DNA of 64,000 nt from Microbispora hainanensis (GTDB lineage: Bacteria > Actinomycetota > Actinomycetes > Streptosporangiales > Streptosporangiaceae). A model generated the notes under the pieces. That model saw only the letters and a program-made list of their open reading frames with translations. It searched no databases and was not told the DNA's origin. Shown piece by piece: positions 18,269-27,314 of this stretch. The stretch covers positions 1 to 64,000 of the forward strand of contig NZ_VIRM01000019.1 in the NCBI RefSeq assembly GCF_006874475.1, in the 5' to 3' direction. Numbering within the stretch: position 1 is the first letter of the stretch; every line of letters begins with the position of its first letter. A program made the position numbers and the translations under genes.

Positions 18269-19836
18269 GCTCCCCGGCCCCGCTGCCTCCGCTCACGCCG
18301 TACGCCCGGGGCTCGCGCCTGCCCGTCGGCCGATGGTTCGTGCTCGCCGGAGCCGGCGTCCTGGCCGTCTTCGTGGTCGCGATCGCCGCCATCCTGCTCG
18401 CGCTGTCCACGACCCACGAGGCCCGGGAGACCCTGGTCGACGCGGTGGACCCCGCCGCCCTGCAGACGCTGCGCGTCGCCCGCGCGGTGCAGGCCCAGGA
18501 GGGCGCGATCCGCGGATACGGGCTCACCGGCGAGCAGCAGTATCTCGACGCCTACCGCCAGGGGGTCGCCGAGGAGCGCGCGGCGACCGGCGAGATCGCC
18601 AGGCTCGCCCCCCGATTGCCCGAGGGATACGGCGTGCGCCGCCAGATCCGCGCGATCGACGACGCCACGACCGCCTGGCGGCGCGACTACGCCGAGCCCG
18701 TGGTCACGCGGACCCTCAAAAGCGGCCCCGGCTCGCTCACCGACCTGGCCAGGAACAACCTCCAGCGCTTCTCCGCGGTCAGGAGCGCGCTCGACACACA
18801 GCAGGCCCTGCTCGGGCGGCTGCACGACGTCGCCAGAGACCGGCTCTATTCCGGCTGGAACACCATCTATATCGCGGTCGCGGCGCTGGCCGGCGCGATG
18901 GTGCTGGCGATCGTGTTCTGCGCGCTGATCGTGCGCCGCGCCGTCACGGGCCCGATCGCGCGGCTGACCCGGCAGGTCCGGGCGGTGGCGGCGGGCGACT
19001 TCGACCACGAGCTCGGGGTCGAGCGCCCGGCCGAGCTGTGGGAGCTGTCGGGCCACGTCGACGGCATGCGCCGCCGGATCATGACCGAGTGGCGGTCGGC
19101 CGCCGAGGCCCGCCGGCAGCTCGCCGAGCAGGCCGAGGAGCTCAGGCGCTCCAACCGCGAGCTGGAGCAGTTCGCCTACGTCGCCAGCCACGACCTGCAG
19201 GAGCCGCTGCGCAAGGTGGCGAGCTTCACCCAGATGCTGGAGCAGCGCTACGCCGACCGGCTCGACGACCGCGCCCGGCAGTACATCGCCTTCGCCGTCG
19301 ACGGCGCGCGCCGCATGCAGCTGCTGATCAACGACCTGCTCGACTTCTCGCGCGTGGGGCGGGTCGGCGGCGAACGTGCGGAGATGGACGCCGGCGACGC
19401 GCTGGCCGGCGCCCTGCGCAACCTCGACGCCCGGCTGTCGGAGACCGGCGCGACGGTCACCCACGACGACCTGCCCACGGTCGTCGGCAACCGCACGCTG
19501 CTGACCCAGCTGTTCCAGAACCTCGTCAGCAACGCGCTCAAGTTCCGCTCCGAGGAGCCTCCCCGCGTCCACGTCGGCGTACGGCGGGACGGCGACATGT
19601 GGGAGTTCGGCTGCTCGGACAACGGAATCGGCGTCGAGCCGAAATACGCCGACCGCATTTTCCTGATCTTCCAGCGGCTGCACCCGAGGGACGTCTATCC
19701 CGGGACGGGCATCGGACTGGCCCTGTGCCGAAAAATCGTCGAATATCATGGCGGCCGGATCTGGCTGGACACGAACGAGGGCGCCGGAGCCACGTTCCGC
19801 TGGACCCTGCCGGCCATAGGAGATCCCGATGACTGA
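18265..19836 (+). CDS. Membrane sensor histidine kinase (CHASE3-like, HAMP, HisKA, HATPase)
   Basis: The product is 523 residues. TM1 is at about 24-47, followed by an all-helical extracytoplasmic CHASE3-like region (about 50-205) and TM2 (about 210-230). HAMP follows ([23 protein letters not shown]). The phosphorylation site is His309 in [14 protein letters not shown], the phytochrome-like HisKA type. ATP-binding boxes are [15 protein letters not shown] and [13 protein letters not shown]. Its GTG overlaps the phosphatase stop, and its own stop overlaps the next start by 8 bp. It should phosphorylate one or both of the receivers on either side. The signal is unknown. Confidence 0.93.
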   Translation: MSSPAPLPPLTPYARGSRLPVGRWFVLAGAGVLAVFVVAIAAILLALSTTHEARETLVDAVDPAALQTLRVARAVQAQEGAIRGYGLTGEQQYLDAYRQGVAEERAATGEIARLAPRLPEGYGVRRQIRAIDDATTAWRRDYAEPVVTRTLKSGPGSLTDLARNNLQRFSAVRSALDTQQALLGRLHDVARDRLYSGWNTIYIAVAALAGAMVLAIVFCALIVRRAVTGPIARLTRQVRAVAAGDFDHELGVERPAELWELSGHVDGMRRRIMTEWRSAAEARRQLAEQAEELRRSNRELEQFAYVASHDLQEPLRKVASFTQMLEQRYADRLDDRARQYIAFAVDGARRMQLLINDLLDFSRVGRVGGERAEMDAGDALAGALRNLDARLSETGATVTHDDLPTVVGNRTLLTQLFQNLVSNALKFRSEEPPRVHVGVRRDGDMWEFGCSDNGIGVEPKYADRIFLIFQRLHPRDVYPGTGIGLALCRKIVEYHGGRIWLDTNEGAGATFRWTLPAIGDPDD

Positions 19837-20266
19837 ATTCCGCCCGATCGAGGTTCTCCTGGTCGAGGACGACCCGGGCGACGTCCTGCTCTGCCAGGAG
19901 GCGTTCTCCTACAACAAGGTCGGCAACAACCTCCACGTGGTCAACGACGGCGAGCAGGCGCTGGCCTTCCTGCGCGGCGAGGGGCCGTACGGCTCGGCGC
20001 CCCGGCCCGACCTCGTGCTGCTCGACCTCAACCTGCCCCGCGTGAACGGCTTCGAGGTGCTGGAGGAGGTCAAGAAGGACCCCTCGTTGCGCACCATCCC
20101 CGTTGTGATCCTCACCACATCGGAGGCCGAGCAGGATATTCTGCGGGGATACAACCTGCACGCCAACGCGTACATCACCAAACCGGTGGATTTCGACCAG
20201 TTCACCCGGGTAGTACGGCAGATCGATGAATTCTTCGTGACCGTGGTCAAGCTGCCGGGGAAGTGA
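19829..20266 (+). CDS. Single-domain response regulator (Rcp1-like)
   Basis: The product is 145 residues, entirely a receiver domain: VEDDPGD, phospho-acceptor in [13 protein letters not shown], the Thr in VVILTTSE and the Lys in AYITKPVDF. No output domain follows. Such Rcp1-type regulators pair with kinases carrying the SHDLQEPLR phosphorylation box, as the gene just upstream does. The ATG overlaps the kinase by 8 bp. It could relay phosphate to, or compete with, the phosphatase receiver. Confidence 0.93.
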   Translation: MTEFRPIEVLLVEDDPGDVLLCQEAFSYNKVGNNLHVVNDGEQALAFLRGEGPYGSAPRPDLVLLDLNLPRVNGFEVLEEVKKDPSLRTIPVVILTTSEAEQDILRGYNLHANAYITKPVDFDQFTRVVRQIDEFFVTVVKLPGK

Positions 20267-20282
20267 CCGAGATCACATGGAG

Positions 20283-20299
20283 GAGGAGTGACGCTCCTC
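20283..20299 (+). terminator. Small hairpin after the signalling operon
   Basis: GAGGAG (20283-20288) and CTCCTC (20294-20299) can pair around TGACG, 16 bp after the response-regulator stop. The stem is only 6 bp and no T tract follows. A near-palindrome, CACTTCATGATGTG at 20301-20314, comes next and could be an operator for the second sdh operon. Confidence 0.3.
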
Positions 20300-20413
20300 A
20301 CACTTCATGATGTGCTCGTCGTAATGTGTGCCCCACCAAATACGCGCACGGCCTGAGCAGTACGGCGCGGTCGCTCCGGCGTGCGCGGAGTCAGTGAGGG
20401 TGGAAGGTCTCCG

Positions 20414-21217
20414 ATGACCCAGACAACGGCCGAGAGCGCGACAAGGAAACAACGCGCGCAGATCAGGGTGCGCACTCTTCGCACCGACCGATGGTGGCTG
20501 GCTCCGGCGCTCACGTTCGCCGGGCTCTTCTTGTTCTTGATTTATGGCTTCTGGGCGATGTTCGACCTGAGCGTGCTGGCCGGGCCGTACATCGCCCCCT
20601 TCTCGTCGCCCTGTCTGGCGGCGGCGACATGCCCCGAAGGGGCCCGATTGTTCGGGTTCGCCCCGTTCGGCGACTGGTACACCCTGCCGCCGGGACTGCT
20701 GATCCTCGCCTTCCCCGGCGGGTTCCGGCTCACCTGCTACTACTACCGCAAGTCGTACTACCGCTCCTGGTGGCTCTCGCCGCCGGCCTGCGCCGTGGCC
20801 GAGCCGCACCGCAAGTACACCGGCGAGACGCGCCTGCCGCTGATCCTGCAGAACAGCCACCGCTACTTCTTCTACGTGGCCGTGGTCATCGGTCTGATCC
20901 TGACGTACGACGCGGTGCTGTCGTTCCGCGACGAGAACGGCAACTGGGGACACATCGGCCTCGGCTCGATCATCCTCGTGGTGAACGCCATCCTGGTCCT
21001 TTGCTACACGTTCGGCTGCCACTCGTGCCGGCACATCACCGCCGGGCGCCTGAACCACTTCTCGAAGCACCCGCTGCGCTACAAGATGTGGACCCTGATC
21101 TCCAAGCTCAACGCCAGGCACCAGCAGTTCGCCTGGGCGTCCATGGCCTCGATCGTGATCGCCGACCTGTACGTCCGGCTCATGGCCAAGGGCGTCATCA
21201 ACTTCCCGTTCGCATAA
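20414..21217 (+). CDS. sdhC: Succinate dehydrogenase membrane anchor (complex 2, mycobacterial Sdh1 type)
   Basis: The product is 267 residues; the ATG at 20414 follows GGAAGG. It has about five membrane segments (roughly 37-55, 90-105, 150-170, 188-206 and 240-258). Conserved-looking features are NSHRYFFYVAVVIGLILTYDA and CYTFGCHSCRHITAGRLNHFSKHP. The last is a Cys/His cluster in a loop. The size and layout match the single anchor of mycobacterial Sdh1 (Rv0249c), and the two following genes are its SdhA and SdhB. It would pass electrons from the Fe-S subunit to menaquinone. Confidence 0.85.
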   Translation: MTQTTAESATRKQRAQIRVRTLRTDRWWLAPALTFAGLFLFLIYGFWAMFDLSVLAGPYIAPFSSPCLAAATCPEGARLFGFAPFGDWYTLPPGLLILAFPGGFRLTCYYYRKSYYRSWWLSPPACAVAEPHRKYTGETRLPLILQNSHRYFFYVAVVIGLILTYDAVLSFRDENGNWGHIGLGSIILVVNAILVLCYTFGCHSCRHITAGRLNHFSKHPLRYKMWTLISKLNARHQQFAWASMASIVIADLYVRLMAKGVINFPFA

Positions 21218-21226
21218 GGATTTCAA

Positions 21227-23113
21227 GTGGAGCGTCACGAATACGACGTCGTCGTCATCGGAGCCGGTGGAGCGGGCCTCCGCGCGGCGATCGAGGCGCG
21301 GCAGCAGGGCAAGCGGACGGCGATCGTCTGCAAGTCGTTGTTCGGCAAGGCCCACACGGTCATGGCCGAGGGCGGCGCCGCGGCCGCGATGGGCAACGTC
21401 AACCCGAACGACAACTGGATGGTGCACTTCCGCGACACCATGCGCGGAGGCAAGTTCCTCAACAACTGGCGCATGGCGGAGCTGCACGCCAAGGAGGCCC
21501 CGGACCGCGTCTGGGAGCTGGAGGCCTGGGGCGCGCTGTTCGACCGCACCAAAGACGGCAAGATCAGCCAGCGCAACTTCGGCGGCCACGAATACCCGCG
21601 CCTCGCCCACGTCGGCGACCGCACCGGCCTGGAGCTGATCCGCACCCTCCAGCAGCGCGTCGTCGCCCTGCAGCAGGAGGACGAGAAGCTGCACGGCGAC
21701 CCCGAGGCGTACATCAAGGTCTTCGCCGAGTGCACGATCACCCGGCTGCTGAAGGACGGGGACTCCATCTCCGGGGCCTTCGGCTACTGGCGTGAGACGG
21801 GCGACTTCATCGTCTTCGACGCCCCCGCCGTGGTGCTGGCCACCGGCGGCATCGGCAAGTCGTACGTCGTCACGTCGAACTCCTGGGAGTACACCGGTGA
21901 CGGTCACGCGCTGGCCCTGCTCGCCGGCGCGAAGCTCATCAACATGGAGTTCATCCAGTTCCACCCGACGGGCATGGTCTGGCCCCCGTCGGTGCGCGGC
22001 ATCCTGGTGACCGAGTCGGTGCGCGGCGACGGCGGCGTCCTGCGCAACTCCGAGGGCCGCCGCTTCATGTTCGACTACATCCCGGACGTGTTCAAGGACA
22101 AGTACGCCACGACCGAGGAGGAGGCGGACCGCTGGTATGACGACCAGGCCAACAACCGGCGTCCGCCGGAGCTGCTGCCCCGTGACGAGGTGGCCAGGGC
22201 GATCAACGCCGAGGTGAAGGCCGGACGCGGGTCACCGCAGGGCGGCGTGTTCCTCGACGTGTCCACCCGCCTGCCCGCCGCCGAGATCATCCGGCGGCTG
22301 CCGTCGATGCACCACCAGTTCAAGGAGCTGGCGGACGTCGACATCACCAAGGAGCCCATGCAGGTCGGCCCGACCTGCCACTACATCATGGGCGGCGTCG
22401 AGGTGGACGCCGACACCGGCGCGGCGTCGGTCCCCGGCCTGTTCGCGGCCGGCGAGGTCTCCGGCGGCATGCACGGCTCCAACCGGCTCGGCGGCAACTC
22501 GCTGTCCGACCTGCTGGTGTTCGGCCGCCGGGCCGGCGCGGGAGCCGCGGCGTACGTGGACGGGCTGGCCAAGCGGCCGGCCGTGACCGGGATCGAGGAG
22601 GCCAAGGCCGAGGCCCTGGCCCCGCTCGAGCGGACCGGCGGAGAGAACCCGTACGAGGTCCACCACGAACTGCAGCGCACGATGAACGACCTGGTCGGCA
22701 TCATCCGCAAGTCGGAGGAGATCAGCGAGGCCCTCCAGGTCATCGAGAAGCTCAAGGAGCGGGCCAAGAACACCGCCTCCTCGGGCAGCCGGATCTACAA
22801 CCCCGGCTGGCACCTCGCGATCGACCTGCGCAACATGCTGCTGGTCAGCGAGTGCGTGGCGAAGGCCGCGCTGCTGCGGGAGGAGAGCCGCGGCGGTCAC
22901 ACCCGCGACGACCACCCCGGCATGTCGGCCGAGTGGCGGCGCAAGCTGCTGGTCTGCTCCGTGAAGCCGGACGGCACGTCCATCACGGTCGAGGAGAAGG
23001 TCCAGCCGTCCATGCGGGGCGACCTCATCAGCCTGTTCGATCGCTCCGAGCTGGAGAAGTACCTCACCGAGGAAGAGCTGGCGGAATACGACGCCGCGGT
23101 CAAGGAGTCGTGA
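21227..23113 (+). CDS. sdhA: Succinate dehydrogenase flavoprotein subunit (complex 2)
   Basis: The product is 628 residues from a GTG at 21227, after AAGGA at 21216-21220. FAD-binding motif: VVVIGAGGAGLRAAIEARQQG. The FAD-linking His is in GKAHTVMAEGGAAAAMG. Other motifs are QFHPTGMVWP, VTESVRGDGG, GPTCHYIMGGVEVD and GGMHGSNRLGGNSLSDLLVFGRRAG. It differs clearly from the SdhA at 13131 and resembles mycobacterial Sdh1 SdhA. It is the middle gene of the operon; its TGA shares one base with the sdhB ATG. Confidence 0.95.
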   Translation: MERHEYDVVVIGAGGAGLRAAIEARQQGKRTAIVCKSLFGKAHTVMAEGGAAAAMGNVNPNDNWMVHFRDTMRGGKFLNNWRMAELHAKEAPDRVWELEAWGALFDRTKDGKISQRNFGGHEYPRLAHVGDRTGLELIRTLQQRVVALQQEDEKLHGDPEAYIKVFAECTITRLLKDGDSISGAFGYWRETGDFIVFDAPAVVLATGGIGKSYVVTSNSWEYTGDGHALALLAGAKLINMEFIQFHPTGMVWPPSVRGILVTESVRGDGGVLRNSEGRRFMFDYIPDVFKDKYATTEEEADRWYDDQANNRRPPELLPRDEVARAINAEVKAGRGSPQGGVFLDVSTRLPAAEIIRRLPSMHHQFKELADVDITKEPMQVGPTCHYIMGGVEVDADTGAASVPGLFAAGEVSGGMHGSNRLGGNSLSDLLVFGRRAGAGAAAYVDGLAKRPAVTGIEEAKAEALAPLERTGGENPYEVHHELQRTMNDLVGIIRKSEEISEALQVIEKLKERAKNTASSGSRIYNPGWHLAIDLRNMLLVSECVAKAALLREESRGGHTRDDHPGMSAEWRRKLLVCSVKPDGTSITVEEKVQPSMRGDLISLFDRSELEKYLTEEELAEYDAAVKES

Positions 23114-23865
23114 TGGGATACAAGGCGAAGTTCCGCATCTGGCGTGGTGAGGGCGGCGAGGGCCGCCTGGAGGACTTCACGGTCGAGGTGAACGAGGGCG
23201 AGGTCGTCCTCGACGTCATCCACCGGCTCCAGGCCACGCAGGCCCCCGACCTCGCGGTCCGCTGGAACTGCAAGGCCGGCAAGTGCGGGTCGTGCTCCAT
23301 GGAGATCAACGGCAAGCCGCGGCTGGGCTGCATGACCCGGATGTCCACCTTCGAGGAGAGCGAGACCATCACGGTCACGCCGATGCGGACGTTCCCGGTC
23401 ATCAAGGACCTGGTCTGCGACGTGTCGTTCAACTACCAGAAAGCCCGCGAGATCCCGTCGTTCACGCCGCCCGCCGACGTGAAGCCGGGCGAGTATCGCA
23501 TGCAGCAGGTCGACGTCGAGCGCTCGCAGGAGTTCCGCAAGTGCATCGAGTGCTTCATGTGCCAGAACGTCTGCCACGTGATCCGCGACCATGAGGAGAA
23601 CAAGGCGAACTTCGCCGGCCCGCGCTACCTCATGCGGATCGCCGAGCTCGACATGCACCCGTACGACGTGGCGGACCGCAAGGAGTCGGCGCAGGACGAG
23701 CACGGCCTGGGCTACTGCAACATCACCAAGTGTTGCACCGAGGTCTGCCCCGAGCACATCAAGATCACGGACAACGCGCTGATCCCGATGAAGGAGCGCG
23801 TGGTCGACCGGAAGTACGACCCGCTGGTCTGGCTGGGCTCGAAGATCTTCAAGCGGCAGCGCTGA
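23113..23865 (+). CDS. sdhB: Succinate dehydrogenase iron-sulfur subunit (complex 2)
   Basis: The product is 250 residues. The [2Fe-2S] ligands are in CKAGKCGSCSM and GCMTR. The C-terminal clusters are CIECFMCQNVCH and CCTEVCPEH. The spacing CxxCxxCxxxC is intact. The ATG overlaps the sdhA stop by one base (TGATG). A strong hairpin terminator follows 10 bp after the stop, closing the operon. Confidence 0.95.
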   Translation: MGYKAKFRIWRGEGGEGRLEDFTVEVNEGEVVLDVIHRLQATQAPDLAVRWNCKAGKCGSCSMEINGKPRLGCMTRMSTFEESETITVTPMRTFPVIKDLVCDVSFNYQKAREIPSFTPPADVKPGEYRMQQVDVERSQEFRKCIECFMCQNVCHVIRDHEENKANFAGPRYLMRIAELDMHPYDVADRKESAQDEHGLGYCNITKCCTEVCPEHIKITDNALIPMKERVVDRKYDPLVWLGSKIFKRQR

Positions 23866-23874
23866 GATCCTGCA

Positions 23875-23913
23875 AGAAAGGCGCCGATCGGTCCGCCCGA
23901 TCGGCGCCTTTCT
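23875..23913 (+). terminator. Strong intrinsic terminator of the second sdh operon
   Basis: The arms AGAAAGGCGCCGATCGG (23875-23891) and CCGATCGGCGCCTTTCT (23897-23913) pair perfectly over 17 bp with a 5-nt loop, followed by GTTTTGG. It is the best terminator in the window. Confidence 0.93.
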
Positions 23914-24029
23914 GTTTTGGTCAGCCCTGTTTGGTCGGCCCTGTTTGGTCGGCGCTGTTTTGGTCGGCGTTGTTTTGGTCGGCGTTGTTCGGTCAGCGCT
24001 GTTTTGGTCGGCGCTGTTCGGTCAGCGCT
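23914..24029. repeat. Eight 14-15 nt tandem units across a gene end
   Basis: Units of the type GTTTTGGTCGGCGCT begin at 23914, 23929, 23943, 23957, 23972, 23987, 24001 and 24016. They run from the terminator into the 3' end of the minus-strand gene; the stop codon of that gene (24022-24024) lies within the last unit. The unit length is not a multiple of three, and most of the array is non-coding. Confidence 0.92.
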
Positions 24030-25011
24030 GGTTGTTCGGATCCTCGCCCTCGCCGACCGCCTGACTCCAGGGGTCGGGCTGTGCCTGCTGCTGGGCCTGC
24101 ATGTGGGCCTGCTGCTGCGCCTGCATCTGGGCGGGGTCGGCCACCGGATATCCGTACGGCTGGGGGTAGCCGTACTGCACCGGGTAGCCGTAGGGCTGCT
24201 GCGGATAGCCCACGGTGTAGGGCTGGACGGGCACGAAGCCCACCATCGGGGCGTAACCGGGGGTGGCCGCCGCCGGGTAGGCGACTGCCGCCGCCTCGGA
24301 AGCCGGCGTCCGTGCCGCGGCCGGGCCTCCCCGCCGTACGGCGGCGGCGTGCGCCATCCTGCGCAGCCGGCCCTCGAAGATCAGCCAGGCGATCAGCGCG
24401 ATGCCCACGAGCACCCCGGCGGGGATGGCGAGCCGGTGGGCCAGCGTGGGCTTGTCATACTCGGGCGTCGCGTTGCGGATCTCGATCGGCACCGTCTGGG
24501 GATCGGGCTGCTCGAACGACACCCCGCCCGGGGTGGGGCTCTGCTGCGCCGTGTCCGGCGTCGGCTCGGCCGACGCGGGGGGCAGGCTGACCTCCCCGTT
24601 CTGCTCCGGCGTGGGGCTGGGATTCGTGAGAGGGTTGTCGGTCAGCGTCGGGATCGACTGCGTGGCGTTCTGCCCGGTGTTCTGCTCGGTCGTGGACGCG
24701 GGGGGAGCGGTCGTCGTCGTGACCGGCTTGGGCGACTTGCTCTTGCTCGGCGACGGCGTCGGCGTGATAGTGACGGTCTTGGTAACCACGGGCTCGGCCG
24801 TGGAGCTCCCGCTGGGCGAGGACCCGATCGGCGGCGTCTGGGTGACGGTCACCGTGACGACGGCGCACTGGGGGTCCGTGGTGGGATCACACGGCTCCAC
24901 CGGCTCGGCGTTGGCGCCGATCATCGGGCCCACGGCCAGAACCGCCAGCGTGGCGATGGCCACGGACGCGGCAGCCGACGACGCGGCTCTCAGGTACACG
25001 CGTCCGATCAC
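24022..25011 (-). CDS. Mucin-like single-pass membrane protein of unknown function
   Basis: The product is 329 residues from a GTG with AGGAGG upstream. A signal sequence occupies about 1-35. A Thr/Ser/Pro-rich extracellular stalk (about 36-190) follows, then one membrane helix (about 195-215, LAIPAGVLVGIALIAWLIF), basic residues, and a cytoplasmic tail rich in Tyr-Gly-Tyr-Pro and Gln-Ala repeats (YGYP units, MQAQQQA twice). I do not recognise a family. It follows the Nudix gene on the same strand after 93 bp and so may be the last gene of the secretion-like operon. A cell-wall-spanning stalk role is plausible only as inference. Confidence 0.75.
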   Translation of the reverse strand: MIGRVYLRAASSAAASVAIATLAVLAVGPMIGANAEPVEPCDPTTDPQCAVVTVTVTQTPPIGSSPSGSSTAEPVVTKTVTITPTPSPSKSKSPKPVTTTTAPPASTTEQNTGQNATQSIPTLTDNPLTNPSPTPEQNGEVSLPPASAEPTPDTAQQSPTPGGVSFEQPDPQTVPIEIRNATPEYDKPTLAHRLAIPAGVLVGIALIAWLIFEGRLRRMAHAAAVRRGGPAAARTPASEAAAVAYPAAATPGYAPMVGFVPVQPYTVGYPQQPYGYPVQYGYPQPYGYPVADPAQMQAQQQAHMQAQQQAQPDPWSQAVGEGEDPNNQR

Positions 25012-25104
25012 CGCTCGCCTCCTGTCGGCCCTGCTATGAGGTCAGAACCGATTGTAGATTGGTAAAAGCAGGAGCAAAGCCCGATCTTGCGAACGATTCG
25101 GCGA

Positions 25105-25506
25105 CTATCCGCCGTGTTTCGGCAGCAGTTTCTCGATCGCGGCGACGACCGGCAGATCCGCGGGAAGCCAGGGGACGTCGTAGAGCTCGTGCGGCTCCAG
25201 CCAGCGCAGCGCGAGGTGTTCCAGCGGGCGGGGCTCACCCGTGACGACGGTGGCGAGCCACACGCGCATCACCCAGTCGCCGTGCAGGGGCCAGTCGCCG
25301 CCCACGCGGCGTCCGAGGGCGACCTGGACCCCGAGCTCCTCGGCGCACTCGCGCACCAGCGCCGCGTGCTCGTCCTCCCCCGGGTCGACCTTGCCGCCGG
25401 GAAACTCCCAGCCGCCGCGCAGCGCGGGCGGCGCGGACCGCTGGGCGGCCAGGAGGCGGCCGCCCTCGACGATCGCGGCTCCGACGACGAGACGCGGGCC
25501 CGTCAT
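25105..25506 (-). CDS. Nudix hydrolase (MutT-like)
   Basis: The product is 133 residues with a canonical Nudix box, GGKVDPGEDEHAALVRECAEELG (split here as GGKVDPGE then DEHAALVRECAEELG), matching Gx5Ex7REUxEExGU. An N-terminal VVGAAIVEGGRLLAAQRSAPP and a C-terminal WLEPHEL..LPWLPAD-like segment resemble MutT proteins that remove oxidised nucleotides. The substrate is not proven. The ATG at 25506 overlaps the stop of the upstream NlpC/P60 gene (ATGA), so it is translated as part of the secretion-like operon, an odd partnership. Confidence 0.9.
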   Translation of the reverse strand: MTGPRLVVGAAIVEGGRLLAAQRSAPPALRGGWEFPGGKVDPGEDEHAALVRECAEELGVQVALGRRVGGDWPLHGDWVMRVWLATVVTGEPRPLEHLALRWLEPHELYDVPWLPADLPVVAAIEKLLPKHGG

Positions 25507-26651
25507 GTCTGGGCCCGCTTGAGCTGCTCGGTGACGGTCTCGTTCGCCAGCGGCCGGGTGAACCCGACGATGTTGGGCCGGTCGCGGTACGTCGAGACCT
25601 TGATGGGCCCGCACAGCGTGCACCGCGCCTCGATCATCTTGCCGGGCGACACGACCATGCCGACATGCCCGGGATTGTCCTCAGAGGTGCCGGGACCGGC
25701 GTTGAAGAAGACGAGGTCGCCGGGCTGCTCCTCGCCCGCCTCGATCTTCACGCCGAAGGGCCACTGGCCGAAGGTCGTGCGGGGAATGGTCAGACCCGCG
25801 TTGCGGTAGGCCATGTAGATGATCCCCGAGCAGTCGAAGGCGTCCGGTCCCGTGCCGCCCCACCGGTACGGCTTGCCCCGCTGCGCGAGAGCGTACTCGA
25901 GGATCTTGCGGACGACGTCGTCGGGGGCGCTGTCGACGAAGCCGGAGTCGCAGGCCGGGTCGGCGTCGGGCGGCAGGCCGATCTCCCCGGTCGCCGCGTA
26001 GCGCTTGGCGATCTCCAGCACCTGGTCGACGTACCAGGTGGCCCGGTTGTAGACGAAGATCGCCCTCCTGAGGTCGTCGGGCGCGCCGTTGCGCTTGAGC
26101 ATCTTGGCCGCGCCGAGGATGGCATCCGCCGGGTCGTAGACGTCGCCGTAGCCGTCGCCGTCGCCGTCGGAGGCGTAGCCGTTGATCCCCGGCTCGATCT
26201 TCATCCTCGGCTGGCCGCCCCAGGTGCTGATGAGGAACTGCATCGGCCCCGCGGCCCCCGCGTAGTTGGTGCCGCTGCGCACCCCCGGCAACGTCGAGCG
26301 GCCGTGGTTCGTCTCCCGCTTGCCGATGGCGGCCAGGACGTTCCACTGCACGCCGATCTGCTTGCCGAACTTCTTGTAGAGCTCCAGGTAGTCGGCCGGG
26401 ATGTCGCCCTGGGCGGTCTGCGAGACGTCGGCGGCGGCGCCCTCCCCCGTGGCCGCCTGCGCGCAGTTCTCCGCCGCGCCGCCGCCGAAGAGGATCGACG
26501 GGCTGGGGGTCATCAGGATGATCGAGCCGAACAACGTGGCCGGGACGATCACGATGAGGGCCACGGCGATCGTCCGCCAGTCCCGCCCCGCCGACGCGAG
26601 CCTGCGTACGACGCGCGTCGAGGCGGGAGTCATGCGCGGCGGAGCGGTCAC
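25503..26651 (-). CDS. Lytic transglycosylase + NlpC/P60 cell-wall hydrolase (VirB1/TcpG-like)
   Basis: The product is 382 residues from a GTG. A membrane helix at about 27-48 anchors it. Residues ~85-225 are a lysozyme/transglycosylase-like domain with Glu113 in GKRETNHGRS and GPMQFLISTW. Residues ~245-360 are NlpC/P60, with Cys274 in FDCSGI and His329 in PGHVGMVV. It should cut both glycan strands and peptide stems, opening the wall for a trans-envelope machine, as VirB1 and TcpG/CwlT proteins do in conjugation systems. It overlaps the genes on both sides by 4 bp. Confidence 0.9.
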   Translation of the reverse strand: MTAPPRMTPASTRVVRRLASAGRDWRTIAVALIVIVPATLFGSIILMTPSPSILFGGGAAENCAQAATGEGAAADVSQTAQGDIPADYLELYKKFGKQIGVQWNVLAAIGKRETNHGRSTLPGVRSGTNYAGAAGPMQFLISTWGGQPRMKIEPGINGYASDGDGDGYGDVYDPADAILGAAKMLKRNGAPDDLRRAIFVYNRATWYVDQVLEIAKRYAATGEIGLPPDADPACDSGFVDSAPDDVVRKILEYALAQRGKPYRWGGTGPDAFDCSGIIYMAYRNAGLTIPRTTFGQWPFGVKIEAGEEQPGDLVFFNAGPGTSEDNPGHVGMVVSPGKMIEARCTLCGPIKVSTYRDRPNIVGFTRPLANETVTEQLKRAQT

Positions 26652-27295
26652 GGCGTGCTGTCCCCGTCCTGACCGGCGTCGGCCAGTTGCAGGTCGTAAA
26701 CCCGCCAGTCGGTCCCCGCCTTGATCACGGTCACGGCGAAGCGCTCGGGCACGTCCTTCTGGCCGTTCTTGTCCGTCACGTGACGGACCGAGTCGACGAC
26801 GAACACCACCTGGTCGGCCGTCATGTCGCGGATCGTCGTCACCTTCGCCGATCCCTTGGAGTTCACCTGGTCGGTCTTGTTCTGCTCCACCACGGCGGGG
26901 TCGGTGACGGTCCTAGTGAGCTGGCCGCCGAACTCGTCGGTCGCGAACCGCTTCAGCCGGTCGGCCCGCGCCGCCGGCTCCTCTCCGGGAGAGAAGGTGC
27001 CGTACGCCTCGGTGAAGCGGCGCGCCAGGTCGGCCGCCGCGCCGATCTCCTCCTTCGACAGCGGCAGGTACGCGTACACGTCGAAGGCGCCGGGGGTCGT
27101 GGCCACCGGGCTGGGCTCGCGGGCCGCGGCCGTCGCCCGCGAGGTGACGACGACCGACTGCTCCCTCGTCTGCTCGTCACCAGAGGAGGAGTCGGACGGC
27201 CCGCTCATCGTGAGGTAGACGCCGACGGCGGCGAGCACCACGACGGCCGCCGCGAAGGCGAGGCCCTTCCCCCGATCACTGTTTCGGCTTCTCAT
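26648..27295 (-). CDS. Membrane-anchored NTF2-like protein of the secretion-like operon
   Basis: The product is 215 residues from the ATG at 27295. One membrane helix lies at about 10-30, followed by a Ser/Thr-rich linker and a domain (about 70-210) with a helix LARRFTEAYGTFSPGEEPAARADRLKRFATDEF and later strands ending in WRVYDLQLAD. This resembles the NTF2-like/VirB8-type fold of small conjugation proteins, but the identity is not certain. It is 19 bp after the VirB6-like gene and overlaps the next gene by 4 bp. Confidence 0.7.
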   Translation of the reverse strand: MRSRNSDRGKGLAFAAAVVVLAAVGVYLTMSGPSDSSSGDEQTREQSVVVTSRATAAAREPSPVATTPGAFDVYAYLPLSKEEIGAAADLARRFTEAYGTFSPGEEPAARADRLKRFATDEFGGQLTRTVTDPAVVEQNKTDQVNSKGSAKVTTIRDMTADQVVFVVDSVRHVTDKNGQKDVPERFAVTVIKAGTDWRVYDLQLADAGQDGDSTP

Positions 27296-27314
27296 GACAG
27301 CGCGGAGGTTCCCG

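Noticed and set aside
20301-20314. CACTTCATGATGTG as a firm operator of the second sdh operon
   Set aside because: It is only a near-palindrome with one mismatched pair and no second copy; noted with low weight only.
23914-24029. Eight repeat units considered as a CRISPR array or replication iterons
   Set aside because: There are no unique spacers, no cas or rep genes, and units are directly adjacent.
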